From CAWCKS01 sp963763485 (GTDB lineage Bacteria > Pseudomonadota > Alphaproteobacteria > Rhizobiales > Xanthobacteraceae), in the NCBI GenBank assembly GCA_963763485.1, contig CAVXOW010000005.1, positions 1,054,001 through 1,118,000 on the forward strand: DNA of 64,000 nt, given 5' to 3'. Positions 43,512 through 51,670 of the stretch are shown here, one piece after another. The number at the start of each line of letters is the position of its first letter. Within the stretch, counting starts at the first letter, position 1. Below the pieces are notes generated by a model. The model was given only the letters and a program-made list of their open reading frames with translations. It did no database searches and was not told the origin of the DNA. The translations under genes and the position numbers were made by a program.

Positions 43512-43958
43512 GTGTACAAAAATATGCTGATTGCAACCGACGGTTCCGAGCTAGCCAACAAAGGTGTTAGGCAAGGTTTGGCGCTCGCAGAAAAGCTCGG
43601 TGCCAAAGTTACCGTCCTATCCGTCGTTGAACCATTGGTGCCCGAGGCAATCCAAGCTGCGATTTCCAGTGGGCTTGAAGATCCTGTTGTTAGATATGAC
43701 CAGCAGATCGACGCGAGCATGAAGACGCGATATGCGGCAATCGAACAAGAAGCCGCACAGTACGGCATCATCGTTGAGACGCTGCATGAGATTGACGAAT
43801 TTCCGGCAGAGGCCATCGTCAGGTTCGCCGAAGCGAACGCCTGCGATCTCATCGTAATGGCGTCTCATGGACGGCGCGGGATAAGGAAGATTCTGCTGGG
43901 AAGTCAGACCGCGGAAGTGCTGGTGAAAACGACTATCCCGGTCCTTGTCATCCGATAG
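43512..43958 (+). CDS. Universal stress protein (UspA family)
   Basis: 148 residues from a GTG (VYKNMLIATDGSELANKGVR), which places the family's N-terminus correctly; the TTG at 43497 is an alternative. The ATP-binding signature G-2x-G-9x-G-S is present in ASHGRRGIRKILLGSQTAEV, with the usual final strand TTIPVLVIR. Usp proteins accumulate in stress, often under low oxygen in this group. No Fnr-type box was found immediately upstream. Confidence 0.88.
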   Translation: MYKNMLIATDGSELANKGVRQGLALAEKLGAKVTVLSVVEPLVPEAIQAAISSGLEDPVVRYDQQIDASMKTRYAAIEQEAAQYGIIVETLHEIDEFPAEAIVRFAEANACDLIVMASHGRRGIRKILLGSQTAEVLVKTTIPVLVIR

Positions 43959-44054
43959 ACGGGTGCGCCGTTGTCGCGGCCCGCCGGTACCAACGAGACC
44001 GCACGAAAAGCCGATCTTTTATGGCTGCGATCGCGTGGGCCCTGGAAGCAAGCT

Positions 44055-44234
44055 CTATTTGGCTCTCTTGAGAAGCTGGGCAATGTGTCCGGCGGACGAT
44101 GCGCCATTGAGGATACTGACAAGAGTGATTGCGTCGGCTTCATCCGCGAACCGCTTCATGACGCGATCGGATTGTTCTTCGTTACCAAAAAAGACCGCGA
44201 ATAGGCCGTCATCATTTTTTCGGTAGCTATGCAT
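44055..44234 (-). CDS. Small conserved-looking hypothetical protein
   Basis: 59 residues found by reading the minus strand: MHSYRKNDDGLFAVFFGNEE, QSDRVMKRFADEADAITLVS, ILNGASSAGHIAQLLKRAK. GGGAG stands 7 bases before the ATG. The start resembles small rhizobial proteins that take part in stress responses, but I cannot name a domain. Composition (balanced charges, two amphipathic helices) supports a real protein. It converges on the universal stress protein gene. Confidence 0.65.
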   Translation of the reverse strand: MHSYRKNDDGLFAVFFGNEEQSDRVMKRFADEADAITLVSILNGASSAGHIAQLLKRAK

Positions 44235-44421
44235 TTGTTGTCTCCCGCGACTGTTAGTGCAAACACAGTAAATTGACCTTGGACAAGGTGCCGACCACCG
44301 AACGGCGCGTGTTGATTACGCGGCGTTTGATACATCAACAACACTGACGTACTCCACACAACGGTGTCAGCAGAAGTCTTACAACGGCATCGCCGGATAT
44401 TAACTGAATCGGGACGGTCGG

Positions 44422-44435
44422 TTGACCTGGATCAA
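44422..44435 (+). promoter_or_regulatory. Fnr/FixK-type box before the CsbD gene
   Basis: TTGACCTGGATCAA matches TTGAY-N4-RTCAA on all ten conserved positions. With its centre at 44428.5, a class II promoter would start near 44470, leaving about 32 bases to the CsbD ATG, including the ribosome binding site. Low-oxygen control is predicted. Confidence 0.75.
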
Positions 44436-44501
44436 CAACGACAATCGATGCGCGCTGCAATTTGATCGTTGTTCTTCAATAGTTAAGTGGAGGAGGAATA
44501 C

Positions 44502-44687
44502 ATGGATAAGGACAGGGTCGCCGGTTCGGCGAAGCAAATCAAAGGCACGGTCAAGCAGGCAGTCGGCAGGGCGGTCGGTGACACCAAGCTCGAGTCGGAG
44601 GGCAAGGCCGACAAGGTAGAGGGCAAGGTTCAGAACGCTATAGGCGGCCTCAAAGACACGATCAAAGACACCCTCAAAGGGAAATGA
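44502..44687 (+). CDS. CsbD-family stress protein
   Basis: 61 residues from MDKDRVAGSAKQIKGTVKQA, with GGAGGAGG just upstream. The typical alternating Lys/Gly/Ala helix is followed by a second copy-like segment (ESEGKADKVEGKVQNAIGGL KDTIKDTLKGK). CsbD-like proteins are small, hydrophilic and stress-induced, of unknown mechanism. The Fnr/FixK box upstream suggests induction under low oxygen here. Confidence 0.9.
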   Translation: MDKDRVAGSAKQIKGTVKQAVGRAVGDTKLESEGKADKVEGKVQNAIGGLKDTIKDTLKGK

Positions 44688-44810
44688 GTGTTGTGCTTCG
44701 TTCTTTGAGTTGCTGAGAGCGTTCGATCCCGCCAGCCTCGGCGTGGCTCTCTAGTTTGAACTGCGCTGCGCGTAATGATGATCGGCGGAGAGCTGGAACA
44801 GGAGTTGGTA

Positions 44811-45029
44811 ATGTTCGGGTTAAAACGGCCAACCCGAATTAATCTCCGCTCCAACGACGCGGCTATTGTCGTTCGTGAAAACGGTGAGATGGAAATGTTT
44901 ATCCGGCAGGCAAAGGGCGACGAAGAACTTCCGCCTGGTCAGGTTATCTTGGCTCTCTTCGGAATGGCATTTCATGATGAGCGCGTGCACAAGCTGTTAG
45001 CGCAAATCGTAAAGGAGAAGCAAAACTGA
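44811..45029 (+). CDS. Hypothetical protein
   Basis: 72 residues from MFGLKRPTRINLRSNDAAIV; GGAG lies about 8 bases upstream. The region VRENGEMEMFIRQAKGDEEL followed by PPGQVILALFGMAFHDERVH suggests a small alpha/beta domain. Similar short proteins occur in stress islands of Bradyrhizobium from memory. A longer reading from 44775 is possible. It precedes the phosphoglucomutase gene by 84 bp in the same direction. Confidence 0.6.
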   Translation: MFGLKRPTRINLRSNDAAIVVRENGEMEMFIRQAKGDEELPPGQVILALFGMAFHDERVHKLLAQIVKEKQN

Positions 45030-45113
45030 CTTGGCATTCTGCCACGAGGGGGCAATTCGATCCGCTTTTGGGGTTAGGCAGCGACCAAGCATCAAAGGAA
45101 AGAGAGTTTCAAT

Positions 45114-46773
45114 TTGGCCGTCGTCGATCCAGGGGCAGGCAAATTGGTTGATCCGACGTCGCTCCTGGATGTTGGTCAACTCGTGCGCGCCTATTACGCG
45201 GGCCATCCCGATCCCGCTGAGGTTGCGCAGCGCGTGACATTTGGTACGTCCGGGCATCGCGGGTCAGCCTTCGACAACGCCTTCAATGAAGAACACATCC
45301 TTGCGATCGCTCAGGCGATCTGCGTCGATCGCAAGACACGGGGCATCGATGGTCCCTTGTTCATTGGCTTCGACACCCATGCGCTATCCGCGCCGGCTTT
45401 CAAGACGGCGATTGAGGTGTTTATCGGCAACGGCGTGACCATAATGATCGACGGCCATGGCGACTATACGCCGACGCCGGTAATCTCGCATGCGATCCTC
45501 AACTACAATCGGAATCGCACACGCGGAACTCGCCGATGGCGTGGTGATCACTCCGTCGCACAATCCGCCCGCAGACGGTGGGTTCAAATATAACCCGCCG
45601 CATGGCGGGCCTGCCGAGGCCACGACGGCCGGTGCGATTGAGCGCATCGCCAATTCGCTCTTGGCAAGCGGAATGGCTGAGGTTCGACGAATCCCCTTTG
45701 AGCGCGCGAGCACCTCGGCGGAGCTTCGCCGGTACGATTACGTATCGCCCTATGTTGCAGATCTTGAGAACATTCTGAATATGGCCGCGATCGCCGCCTC
45801 AAGAGTCAGAATTGGGATCGATCCGCTCAGCGGCGCCGCCGTGCACTACTGGGCACCAATCATCGATCGATATCGGCTGAACGCTTCGGTGGTCAGCGAA
45901 GTAGTTGATCCGACCTTTGAATTCATGACCGCCGATTGGGATGGTCAAATTCGAATGGATTGCTCTTCGCCTTACGCCATGGCGCGACTGGTGGGATTGA
46001 GAGAACGATTTGACATCGCCTTCGGCAACGACACCGACGCAGATCGTCACGGTGTCGTGACACCCGCGCATGGACTGATGGAGCCCAACCAATATCTAGC
46101 GGCAGCGATTTCGTACCTCTTCAAATCTCGCAATTCCTGGCCGAGAGCCTGCGCCGTAGCCAAGACAATGGTGACCAGCGCGATGCTCGATCGGCTAGCT
46201 AAGAAGCTTGGACGGCGGCTTGTCGAAACGCCGGTCGGATTCCGCTGGTTCGTGGAGGGTCTGCTTCGCGGCGAACTCGGCTTCGCAGGAGAGGAGAGCG
46301 CCGGCGCTTCGTTTCTGCGGCGGGACGGGTCTGTTTGGACGACCGAGAAGGACGGTCTTCTGCTCGGCCTGCTCGCGGCCGAAATCACCGCGTGCTCAGG
46401 TCGTGACCCAGGCGAACTATACGCTGGCCTGACGCAGGAATTAGGGCCGTCTTTCTATCAGCGCGTGGACGCGCCAGCGACACTCGACCAGAAGGCCTTA
46501 TTGAAGATGCTCAGGTCCGATAACTTGGTGATAAAGCAGTTGGCGGGCGAGGCGGTGCTAGCCGTGGAAAGCACCGCTCCAGGCAACGGCGAGCCTCTCG
46601 GTGGCGTGAGAGTGCGGACGCAAAATGGTTGGTTCGCAGCCCGACCTTCAGGGACCGAAGATACCTATAAGATCTACGCCGAAAGCTTCCTCAGTCTCGA
46701 GCACTTGCATAGCATTCAGCTCGATGCGCAGTGCCTTGTCAGCGGAGTCTTCGAGGCGCCGATGGCGGGATGA
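45114..46773 (+). pseudogene. pgm: Phosphoglucomutase, apparent frameshift
   Basis: About 552 residues when joined, the usual size of the alpha-D-glucose-specific enzyme. The first frame ends after HGDYTPTPVISHAILNYNRN; the second continues with ELADGVVITPSHNPPADGGF, containing the phosphoserine loop TPSHNPP. The metal-binding loop is IAFGNDTDADRHGVVTP, and the sugar and phosphate loops are LGFAGEESAGASF and FAARPSGTEDTYKIYAES. One base too many in GCGGAA at 45525-45526 causes the break. It interconverts glucose-1- and glucose-6-phosphate. The start is TTG at 45114, with AAGGAAAGAGAG upstream. It leads the phosphoketolase gene set. Confidence 0.87.
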
Positions 46774-47054
46774 TGCTGACCGGTCTCACCACTGCTCAAG
46801 GATGGGGAGGGGTCGCCCTTACCGGGTCAACCAACCATCGCCGATGAACCCTGCTCGCTGCGGCCCCTTCGTTATCTGAGCGATTGGGAATCAAAAGCTA
46901 CAACAGGTCGCTACGATAGTTCTCGATTATCAAGATTACTGGGCCCTAGCTAAAACCCAGGTGACGCGTCGGATTGAAGCCGCAGGAATCGAACCCAACC
47001 ACTGAGTATCATAGTTCTGTGAATGACAACGGTAGTTGCGAGCAAATCTCCACG

Positions 47055-48275
47055 ATGGCCGTCCCAAACCAATTGAGGCGCGCGCCGTCGGTTCTTCTAA
47101 CGATAAACGGCGGCTCGTCGAGCATCCGGTTCGCACTGTACGGGGACGAACCGATTCGGCGGCTGCTTGATGGCAAGGTGGATCGCGTCGGTTTGAGCGG
47201 CACGAATTTGACCTTCAAGGACGTTAGGGGACAATTTCAGGAAAGTCGCACCGTCGTCCTCACCGATGGCCGTTCGGCAGTCGCTTTTCTACTGGATTGG
47301 CTCGAAACGCAGCAGGTGTTCGCTTCGATCAAAGCCGTGGGACATCGGGTGGTACACGGAATGACTCACAGCGAACCGGAGCGCATGACTCAAGAGTTGC
47401 TTGAGGAATTGCACCGCATCACGCCGTACGATCCAGACCACCTTCCGCTTGAGATCGAGTTGATAGAGGCGTTTTGCCGACGCCATCCTTCATTGCCTCA
47501 AGTGGCGTGCTTTGACACCGCGTTTCACCGCACGATGCCGCAGGTCGCCAGTCTACTGCCAATTCCGCGACGCTACGAAGCAGCGGGCGTTCGACGCTAT
47601 GGCTTCCACGGCTTGTCTTATGAATTTCTCATAGGAGAACTCGCCCGCCTTGGCGATCCAGCTGCAACGAACGGTCGGGTGATCCTTGCCCATCTTGGCA
47701 ACGGCGCGAGCCTCGCGGCCGTCCGCAACGGTGAGAGTGTCGACACCAGCATGGGTTTCACACCGACAGCCGGGTTGGTGATGAGCAGTCGCTCAGGAGA
47801 TTTGGATCCGGGACTGGTGTCTTACCTAGCTCGCACCGAGCAAATGAGTGCGACGCAATTCGAGGAAATGGTGAACCACCAGTCTGGGCTGCTTGGAGTT
47901 TCCGAGATCAGTTCCGATCTGCGCGATTTGCTCGCACGGGAAGCCAACGATGTTCGCGCAGCGGAAGCCGTGGCACTTTTTTGTTATCAGGCGAAAAAAT
48001 GGATTGGTTCCTTCGCGGCAGCGCTCGGCGGATTAGACGCGCTCGTCTTTGCAGGAGGTATTGGCGAGAACGCGCCCCTCGTCCGTCAACGAATTTGTGA
48101 TGGACTTGGCTTCCTGGGGATTGAACTGAACGAGGAGCGCAACGCCAAGGACGCCCCCTTGATTTCGAATGACGGCGGTCGAGTTGCCGTGCGCGTCATC
48201 CGCACCGACGAAGAGTTCATGATCGCGAAATCGGTCATTCGCGTCCTCGGCCTTGATGCGGAGAAAGAGAGTTGA
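47055..48275 (+). CDS. ackA: Acetate kinase
   Basis: 406 residues from the ATG at 47055; earlier GTG and TTG starts (47022, 46974) are possible. Family motifs: SVLLTINGGSSSIRFALYGD (the usual SSSxK has Arg), GHRVVHGM (phosphate Arg/His), VACFDTAFHRTMP (catalytic Asp), YGFHGLSYEFL, LAHLGNGASLAAV and VFAGGIGENAPLVR. It converts acetyl phosphate and ADP to acetate and ATP. It overlaps the phosphoketolase region: its TGA lies within GTTGAAAGTG, so the two genes are coupled and the enzyme uses the acetyl phosphate made by phosphoketolase. Confidence 0.92.
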   Translation: MAVPNQLRRAPSVLLTINGGSSSIRFALYGDEPIRRLLDGKVDRVGLSGTNLTFKDVRGQFQESRTVVLTDGRSAVAFLLDWLETQQVFASIKAVGHRVVHGMTHSEPERMTQELLEELHRITPYDPDHLPLEIELIEAFCRRHPSLPQVACFDTAFHRTMPQVASLLPIPRRYEAAGVRRYGFHGLSYEFLIGELARLGDPAATNGRVILAHLGNGASLAAVRNGESVDTSMGFTPTAGLVMSSRSGDLDPGLVSYLARTEQMSATQFEEMVNHQSGLLGVSEISSDLRDLLAREANDVRAAEAVALFCYQAKKWIGSFAAALGGLDALVFAGGIGENAPLVRQRICDGLGFLGIELNEERNAKDAPLISNDGGRVAVRVIRTDEEFMIAKSVIRVLGLDAEKES

Positions 48276-48277
48276 AA

Positions 48278-50659
48278 GTGAGACCAAATGCAGAATTGAG
48301 AATGCTTGATCCAGAATTTCTGCGAAAGCTCGATGCCTATTGGCGTGCGGCCAATTACCTCTCGGTTGGCCAAATTTATCTTTACGACAATCCGCTACTG
48401 AAGCGACCGCTGACGCTTGCGGATGTGAAGCACATGCTGCTTGGGCACTGGGGCACCACTCCAGGGCAGAACTTTATTTACGCGCACCTGAACCGGGTCA
48501 TCAAGAAATACGACCTTGATATGCTCTACGTCTCTGGACCTGGGCACGGGGGCCCGGCCGTCGTGGGCAATACTTACTTGGAGGGCACTTACAGCGAGAT
48601 TTATCCTGACATCAGTCAGGATGAGGCCGGCCTTCGGAAGCTGTTTATTCAGTTTTCCTTTCCCGGAGGGATTCCAAGCCACGCGTCACCAGAGTGCCCA
48701 GGCTCCATCCACGAGGGTGGCGAGTTGGGCTATTCGCTCAGCCACTCGTTTGGGGCGGTGTTCGACAATCCTGATCTCGTCGTCGCCTGTGTGGTCGGAG
48801 ATGGCGAGGCTGAAACCGGACCGCTCGCCACGGCTTGGCATTCCAACAAGTTTCTCAATCCGGTCACCGATGGTGCGGTGCTGCCAATCTTGCATCTTAA
48901 CGGCTACAAGATTTCCAACCCGACGATCCTCGCGCGCATCCCCCGTGAGGAATTGGAACAATTGCTCCTCGGCTATGGATGGAGGCCCTACTTTGTCGAG
49001 GGACACGAACCTATGCTCATGCATGAGGCTATGGCTTCGACGCTCGATAAACTCGTCGAGCAGATTAAGAAGATCCAACACGACGCCCGCATTAACGGTA
49101 ACCTCGAGCGCCCACGTTGGCCGATGCTCGTCCTCGTTTCACCCAAGGGCTGGACGGGGCCGAAGGTGGTCGATGGCCTCCAGATTGAAGGCACCTTCCG
49201 TTCCCACCAGGTACCGCTATCTGACCCGGCCAGCCATCCGGAGCACCTCAAGCTGTTGGAAGACTGGCTAAGGAGCTACCGCCCGGAAGAACTCTTCGAC
49301 AAGCAAGGCCGCCTCTTGCCGGAGCTGGCAGAACTCGCGCCCAAGGGCGAACGACGCATGGGCGCGAATCCCCATGCCAACGGCGGCAGTTTGCTCCGCG
49401 ACCTGCAGATGCCGGATTTCCGCGATTACGCGGTGGATGTCCCTGCACCGGGCGTACGCGGCGTCGGCGACACGCACGTGCTCGGGCGCTTCCTGCGCGA
49501 TGTGACGAAGCTGAACAACGAGCAGCGCAATTTCCAAATCTTTGGACCTGACGAGACGCTGTCCAACGGTCTGGAAGCTGTCTTTGAGGTTACGCAACGT
49601 CAATGGGATGCCGCCACCGTCTCGAACGATGAATTTCTCGCGCCGAGCGGGCGCGTGATGGAAATGCTCAGCGAGCACCAATGCGAAGGCTGGCTTGAGG
49701 GCTACCTGCTCACCGGGCGGCACGGGCTCTTCAACTGCTACGAGGCGTTCATCCACATCGTCGATTCGATGTTCAACCAGCACGCCAAGTGGCTGAAGGT
49801 GACGGCGCACCTGCCGTGGCGGCGGAAGATCGCCTCGCTCAACTACCTGCTAGCCTCGCATGTCTGGCGCCAGGATCACAATGGATTCACGCACCAGGAT
49901 CCCGGCTTCATCGACCATGTCGTGAATAAGAAGGCGGAGGTTGTTCGTGTTTACCTGCCACCGGATGCAAACTGTCTGCTGTCCGTTATGGACCACTGCC
50001 TGCGCAGTCGCCACTACGTCAACGTTGTGATCGCAGGTAAGCACCCTGCGCCACAATGGCTAACGATGGACGCGGCCGCTGTGCATTGCGCAGAAGGCAT
50101 CGGCATATGGCAATGGGCCAGCAACGATCAGGACTCCGAGCCGGATCTAGTGATGGCTTGCGCCGGCGACGTGCCGACGCTGGAGATACTCGCCGCCGTT
50201 TCCATTCTGCGTCAACACCTGCCCGACCTGAAAATCCGCGTGGTCAATGTCGTCGATCTCATGAAGCTGCAGCCCCAAACCGAGCACCCGCACGGATTAA
50301 GCGAGATAGACTTCGATTCACTCTTCACCAAGGACAAACCAATCATCTTTGCGTTCCACGGATACCCTTGGTTAGTCCACCGGTTGACCTACCGCCGCAC
50401 CAACCACGAGAACTTACACGTTCGCGGCTACAAAGAGGAAGGCACGATTACTACCGCCTTCGACATGACTGTGCTTAACGATCTGGATCGCTTTCACCTG
50501 GTAATGGACGTGGTCGATCGCGTGCCGCAGACGGGTACCCGGGGCGTCTACCTAAAGCAGCAGCTTCAGGACAAACTCAACGACCATAGGCATTACATTC
50601 GTGAGCATGGCGAGGACATGCCCGAAATCCGAAACTGGCAGTGGGGCGCAAAGCCTTGA
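48278..50659 (+). CDS. xfp: Phosphoketolase (xylulose-5-P / fructose-6-P)
   Basis: 793 residues, the family's normal length. Thiamine-diphosphate features: LGHWGTTPGQNFIYAHLNRV, YVSGPGHGGPAVVGNTYLEG (catalytic His region), CVVGDGEAETGPLATAWHSN (ThDP-Mg motif) and PILHLNGYKISNPTI. Later, FGPDETLSNGLEAVFEVTQR and LTGRHGLFNCYEAFIHIVDS belong to the middle domain. It splits xylulose-5-P (and often fructose-6-P) to acetyl-P and a triose/tetrose phosphate. The GTG at 48278, 6 bases after GAGAG, is preferred over the TTG at 48272, which overlaps the ackA stop. Confidence 0.94.
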   Translation: MRPNAELRMLDPEFLRKLDAYWRAANYLSVGQIYLYDNPLLKRPLTLADVKHMLLGHWGTTPGQNFIYAHLNRVIKKYDLDMLYVSGPGHGGPAVVGNTYLEGTYSEIYPDISQDEAGLRKLFIQFSFPGGIPSHASPECPGSIHEGGELGYSLSHSFGAVFDNPDLVVACVVGDGEAETGPLATAWHSNKFLNPVTDGAVLPILHLNGYKISNPTILARIPREELEQLLLGYGWRPYFVEGHEPMLMHEAMASTLDKLVEQIKKIQHDARINGNLERPRWPMLVLVSPKGWTGPKVVDGLQIEGTFRSHQVPLSDPASHPEHLKLLEDWLRSYRPEELFDKQGRLLPELAELAPKGERRMGANPHANGGSLLRDLQMPDFRDYAVDVPAPGVRGVGDTHVLGRFLRDVTKLNNEQRNFQIFGPDETLSNGLEAVFEVTQRQWDAATVSNDEFLAPSGRVMEMLSEHQCEGWLEGYLLTGRHGLFNCYEAFIHIVDSMFNQHAKWLKVTAHLPWRRKIASLNYLLASHVWRQDHNGFTHQDPGFIDHVVNKKAEVVRVYLPPDANCLLSVMDHCLRSRHYVNVVIAGKHPAPQWLTMDAAAVHCAEGIGIWQWASNDQDSEPDLVMACAGDVPTLEILAAVSILRQHLPDLKIRVVNVVDLMKLQPQTEHPHGLSEIDFDSLFTKDKPIIFAFHGYPWLVHRLTYRRTNHENLHVRGYKEEGTITTAFDMTVLNDLDRFHLVMDVVDRVPQTGTRGVYLKQQLQDKLNDHRHYIREHGEDMPEIRNWQWGAKP

Positions 50660-50673
50660 TCGGCACACCGGAT

Positions 50674-51265
50674 ATGCCCGCGCGCCTTTACTTTATCCGG
50701 CACGGAGAAACGACATGGTCGCTGTCCGGTCAACATACCGGACGAACCGACATTCCTCTGACCGCGCAAGGCGAAGACGCCGCTCGCAAGCTGGCCGAAC
50801 GGCTAAACGCCGTGAAATTCAGCCACGTGTTCACCAGTCCGCTACAACGCGCACGGCGAACCTGTGAGTTGGCCGGGCTAGGACGGCGCGGAAATCGAAC
50901 CGGACCTGTTGGAATGGGACTACGGCGACTATGAGGGACAGTTCTCAGTAGATATCCGGAAGAAGCGGCCTGACTGGAATCTCTTTCGAGATGGAGGCCT
51001 GCGCGGCAAATCGCCGACCCAGGTTTCCGAACGGGCAGACCGGGTGATTGCTCGGGTCCGAAGGCTCGACGGTAACGTTGCTATCTTCTCGCATGGTCAA
51101 TTCGGCCGCGTATTGGCCGCACGCTGGATCGGATTACCAGTAGGCCAAGCTCAACACTTCGTTCTCAGCACCGCGTCAGTCAGCATTCTTGGCTATGAAC
51201 ACAATCTGGCGGACCAACCCGTCGTCTTCCAATGGAACGTCGGCTCGAACCAATTTTCGACCTAA
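50674..51265 (+). pseudogene. Histidine phosphatase family protein (phosphoglycerate mutase-like), apparent frameshift
   Basis: About 196 residues after joining. The first frame has the RHG motif LYFIRHGETTWSLSGQHTGR and the phosphate Arg in VFTSPLQRARRTCELAGL; the second has EWDYGDYEGQ and the second catalytic His in NVAIFSHGQFGRVLAARWIG. One surplus G at 50881-50882 separates them; without it the sequence reads on as LDGAEIEPDLLEWDYG. These enzymes dephosphorylate sugars or act as mutases. It follows the phosphoketolase stop closely and belongs to that operon. The start could instead be the TTG overlapping that stop. Confidence 0.83.
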
Positions 51266-51283
51266 TGCGTCGCGCCGAACATC

Positions 51284-51472
51284 TTATCCGTCTCTACGCG
51301 GCGAGTAGTGGTCGTGCGTCACCATATACGATTGCTCGTGGCCGCATTTTGCACAGACGAATATCTCGATATCCAGATCCGGGACCGCGTCGTTTGGCCG
51401 AATTCGTTTTAGCCGCTCGCCGCTGCAGAGCTCACAGTGAGTGGAAGGCGGCGGCTGGACGAGATTGCGCAT
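51284..51472 (-). CDS. Small zinc-ribbon-like protein
   Basis: 62 residues from MRNLVQPPPSTHCELCSGER. Two CxxC pairs (HCELCSGE and VCAKCGHE), about 27 residues apart, make a probable zinc ribbon; DLDIEIFVCAKCGHEQSYMV is the core. Such proteins are widespread in Bradyrhizobium from memory, and their role is unknown. It converges on the histidine phosphatase gene with 18 bases between stops. Confidence 0.7.
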   Translation of the reverse strand: MRNLVQPPPSTHCELCSGERLKRIRPNDAVPDLDIEIFVCAKCGHEQSYMVTHDHYSPRRDG

Positions 51473-51670
51473 GCAAATGCCTTTCACTCGACATGCTTCG
51501 GCGACGTCTGACAGGGCTTTATCTGACGTATCGTCGCGTCCCTTCACAGTTTCTCAGATTGAATAAATTGTTTGCCGACAAATGTCCGTGCGACCTTGCG
51601 ATGCGTCGAATAAGGGCCAGCCCCTCCAACAACACATTCGTGCGGCGCCAAAGATCGCCAATTGGCAAAA

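Noticed and set aside
44273..44286. TTGACCTTGGACAA as another Fnr/FixK box
   Set aside because: One conserved position fails, and for the gene at 44234 it would put the transcription start at the ATG itself.
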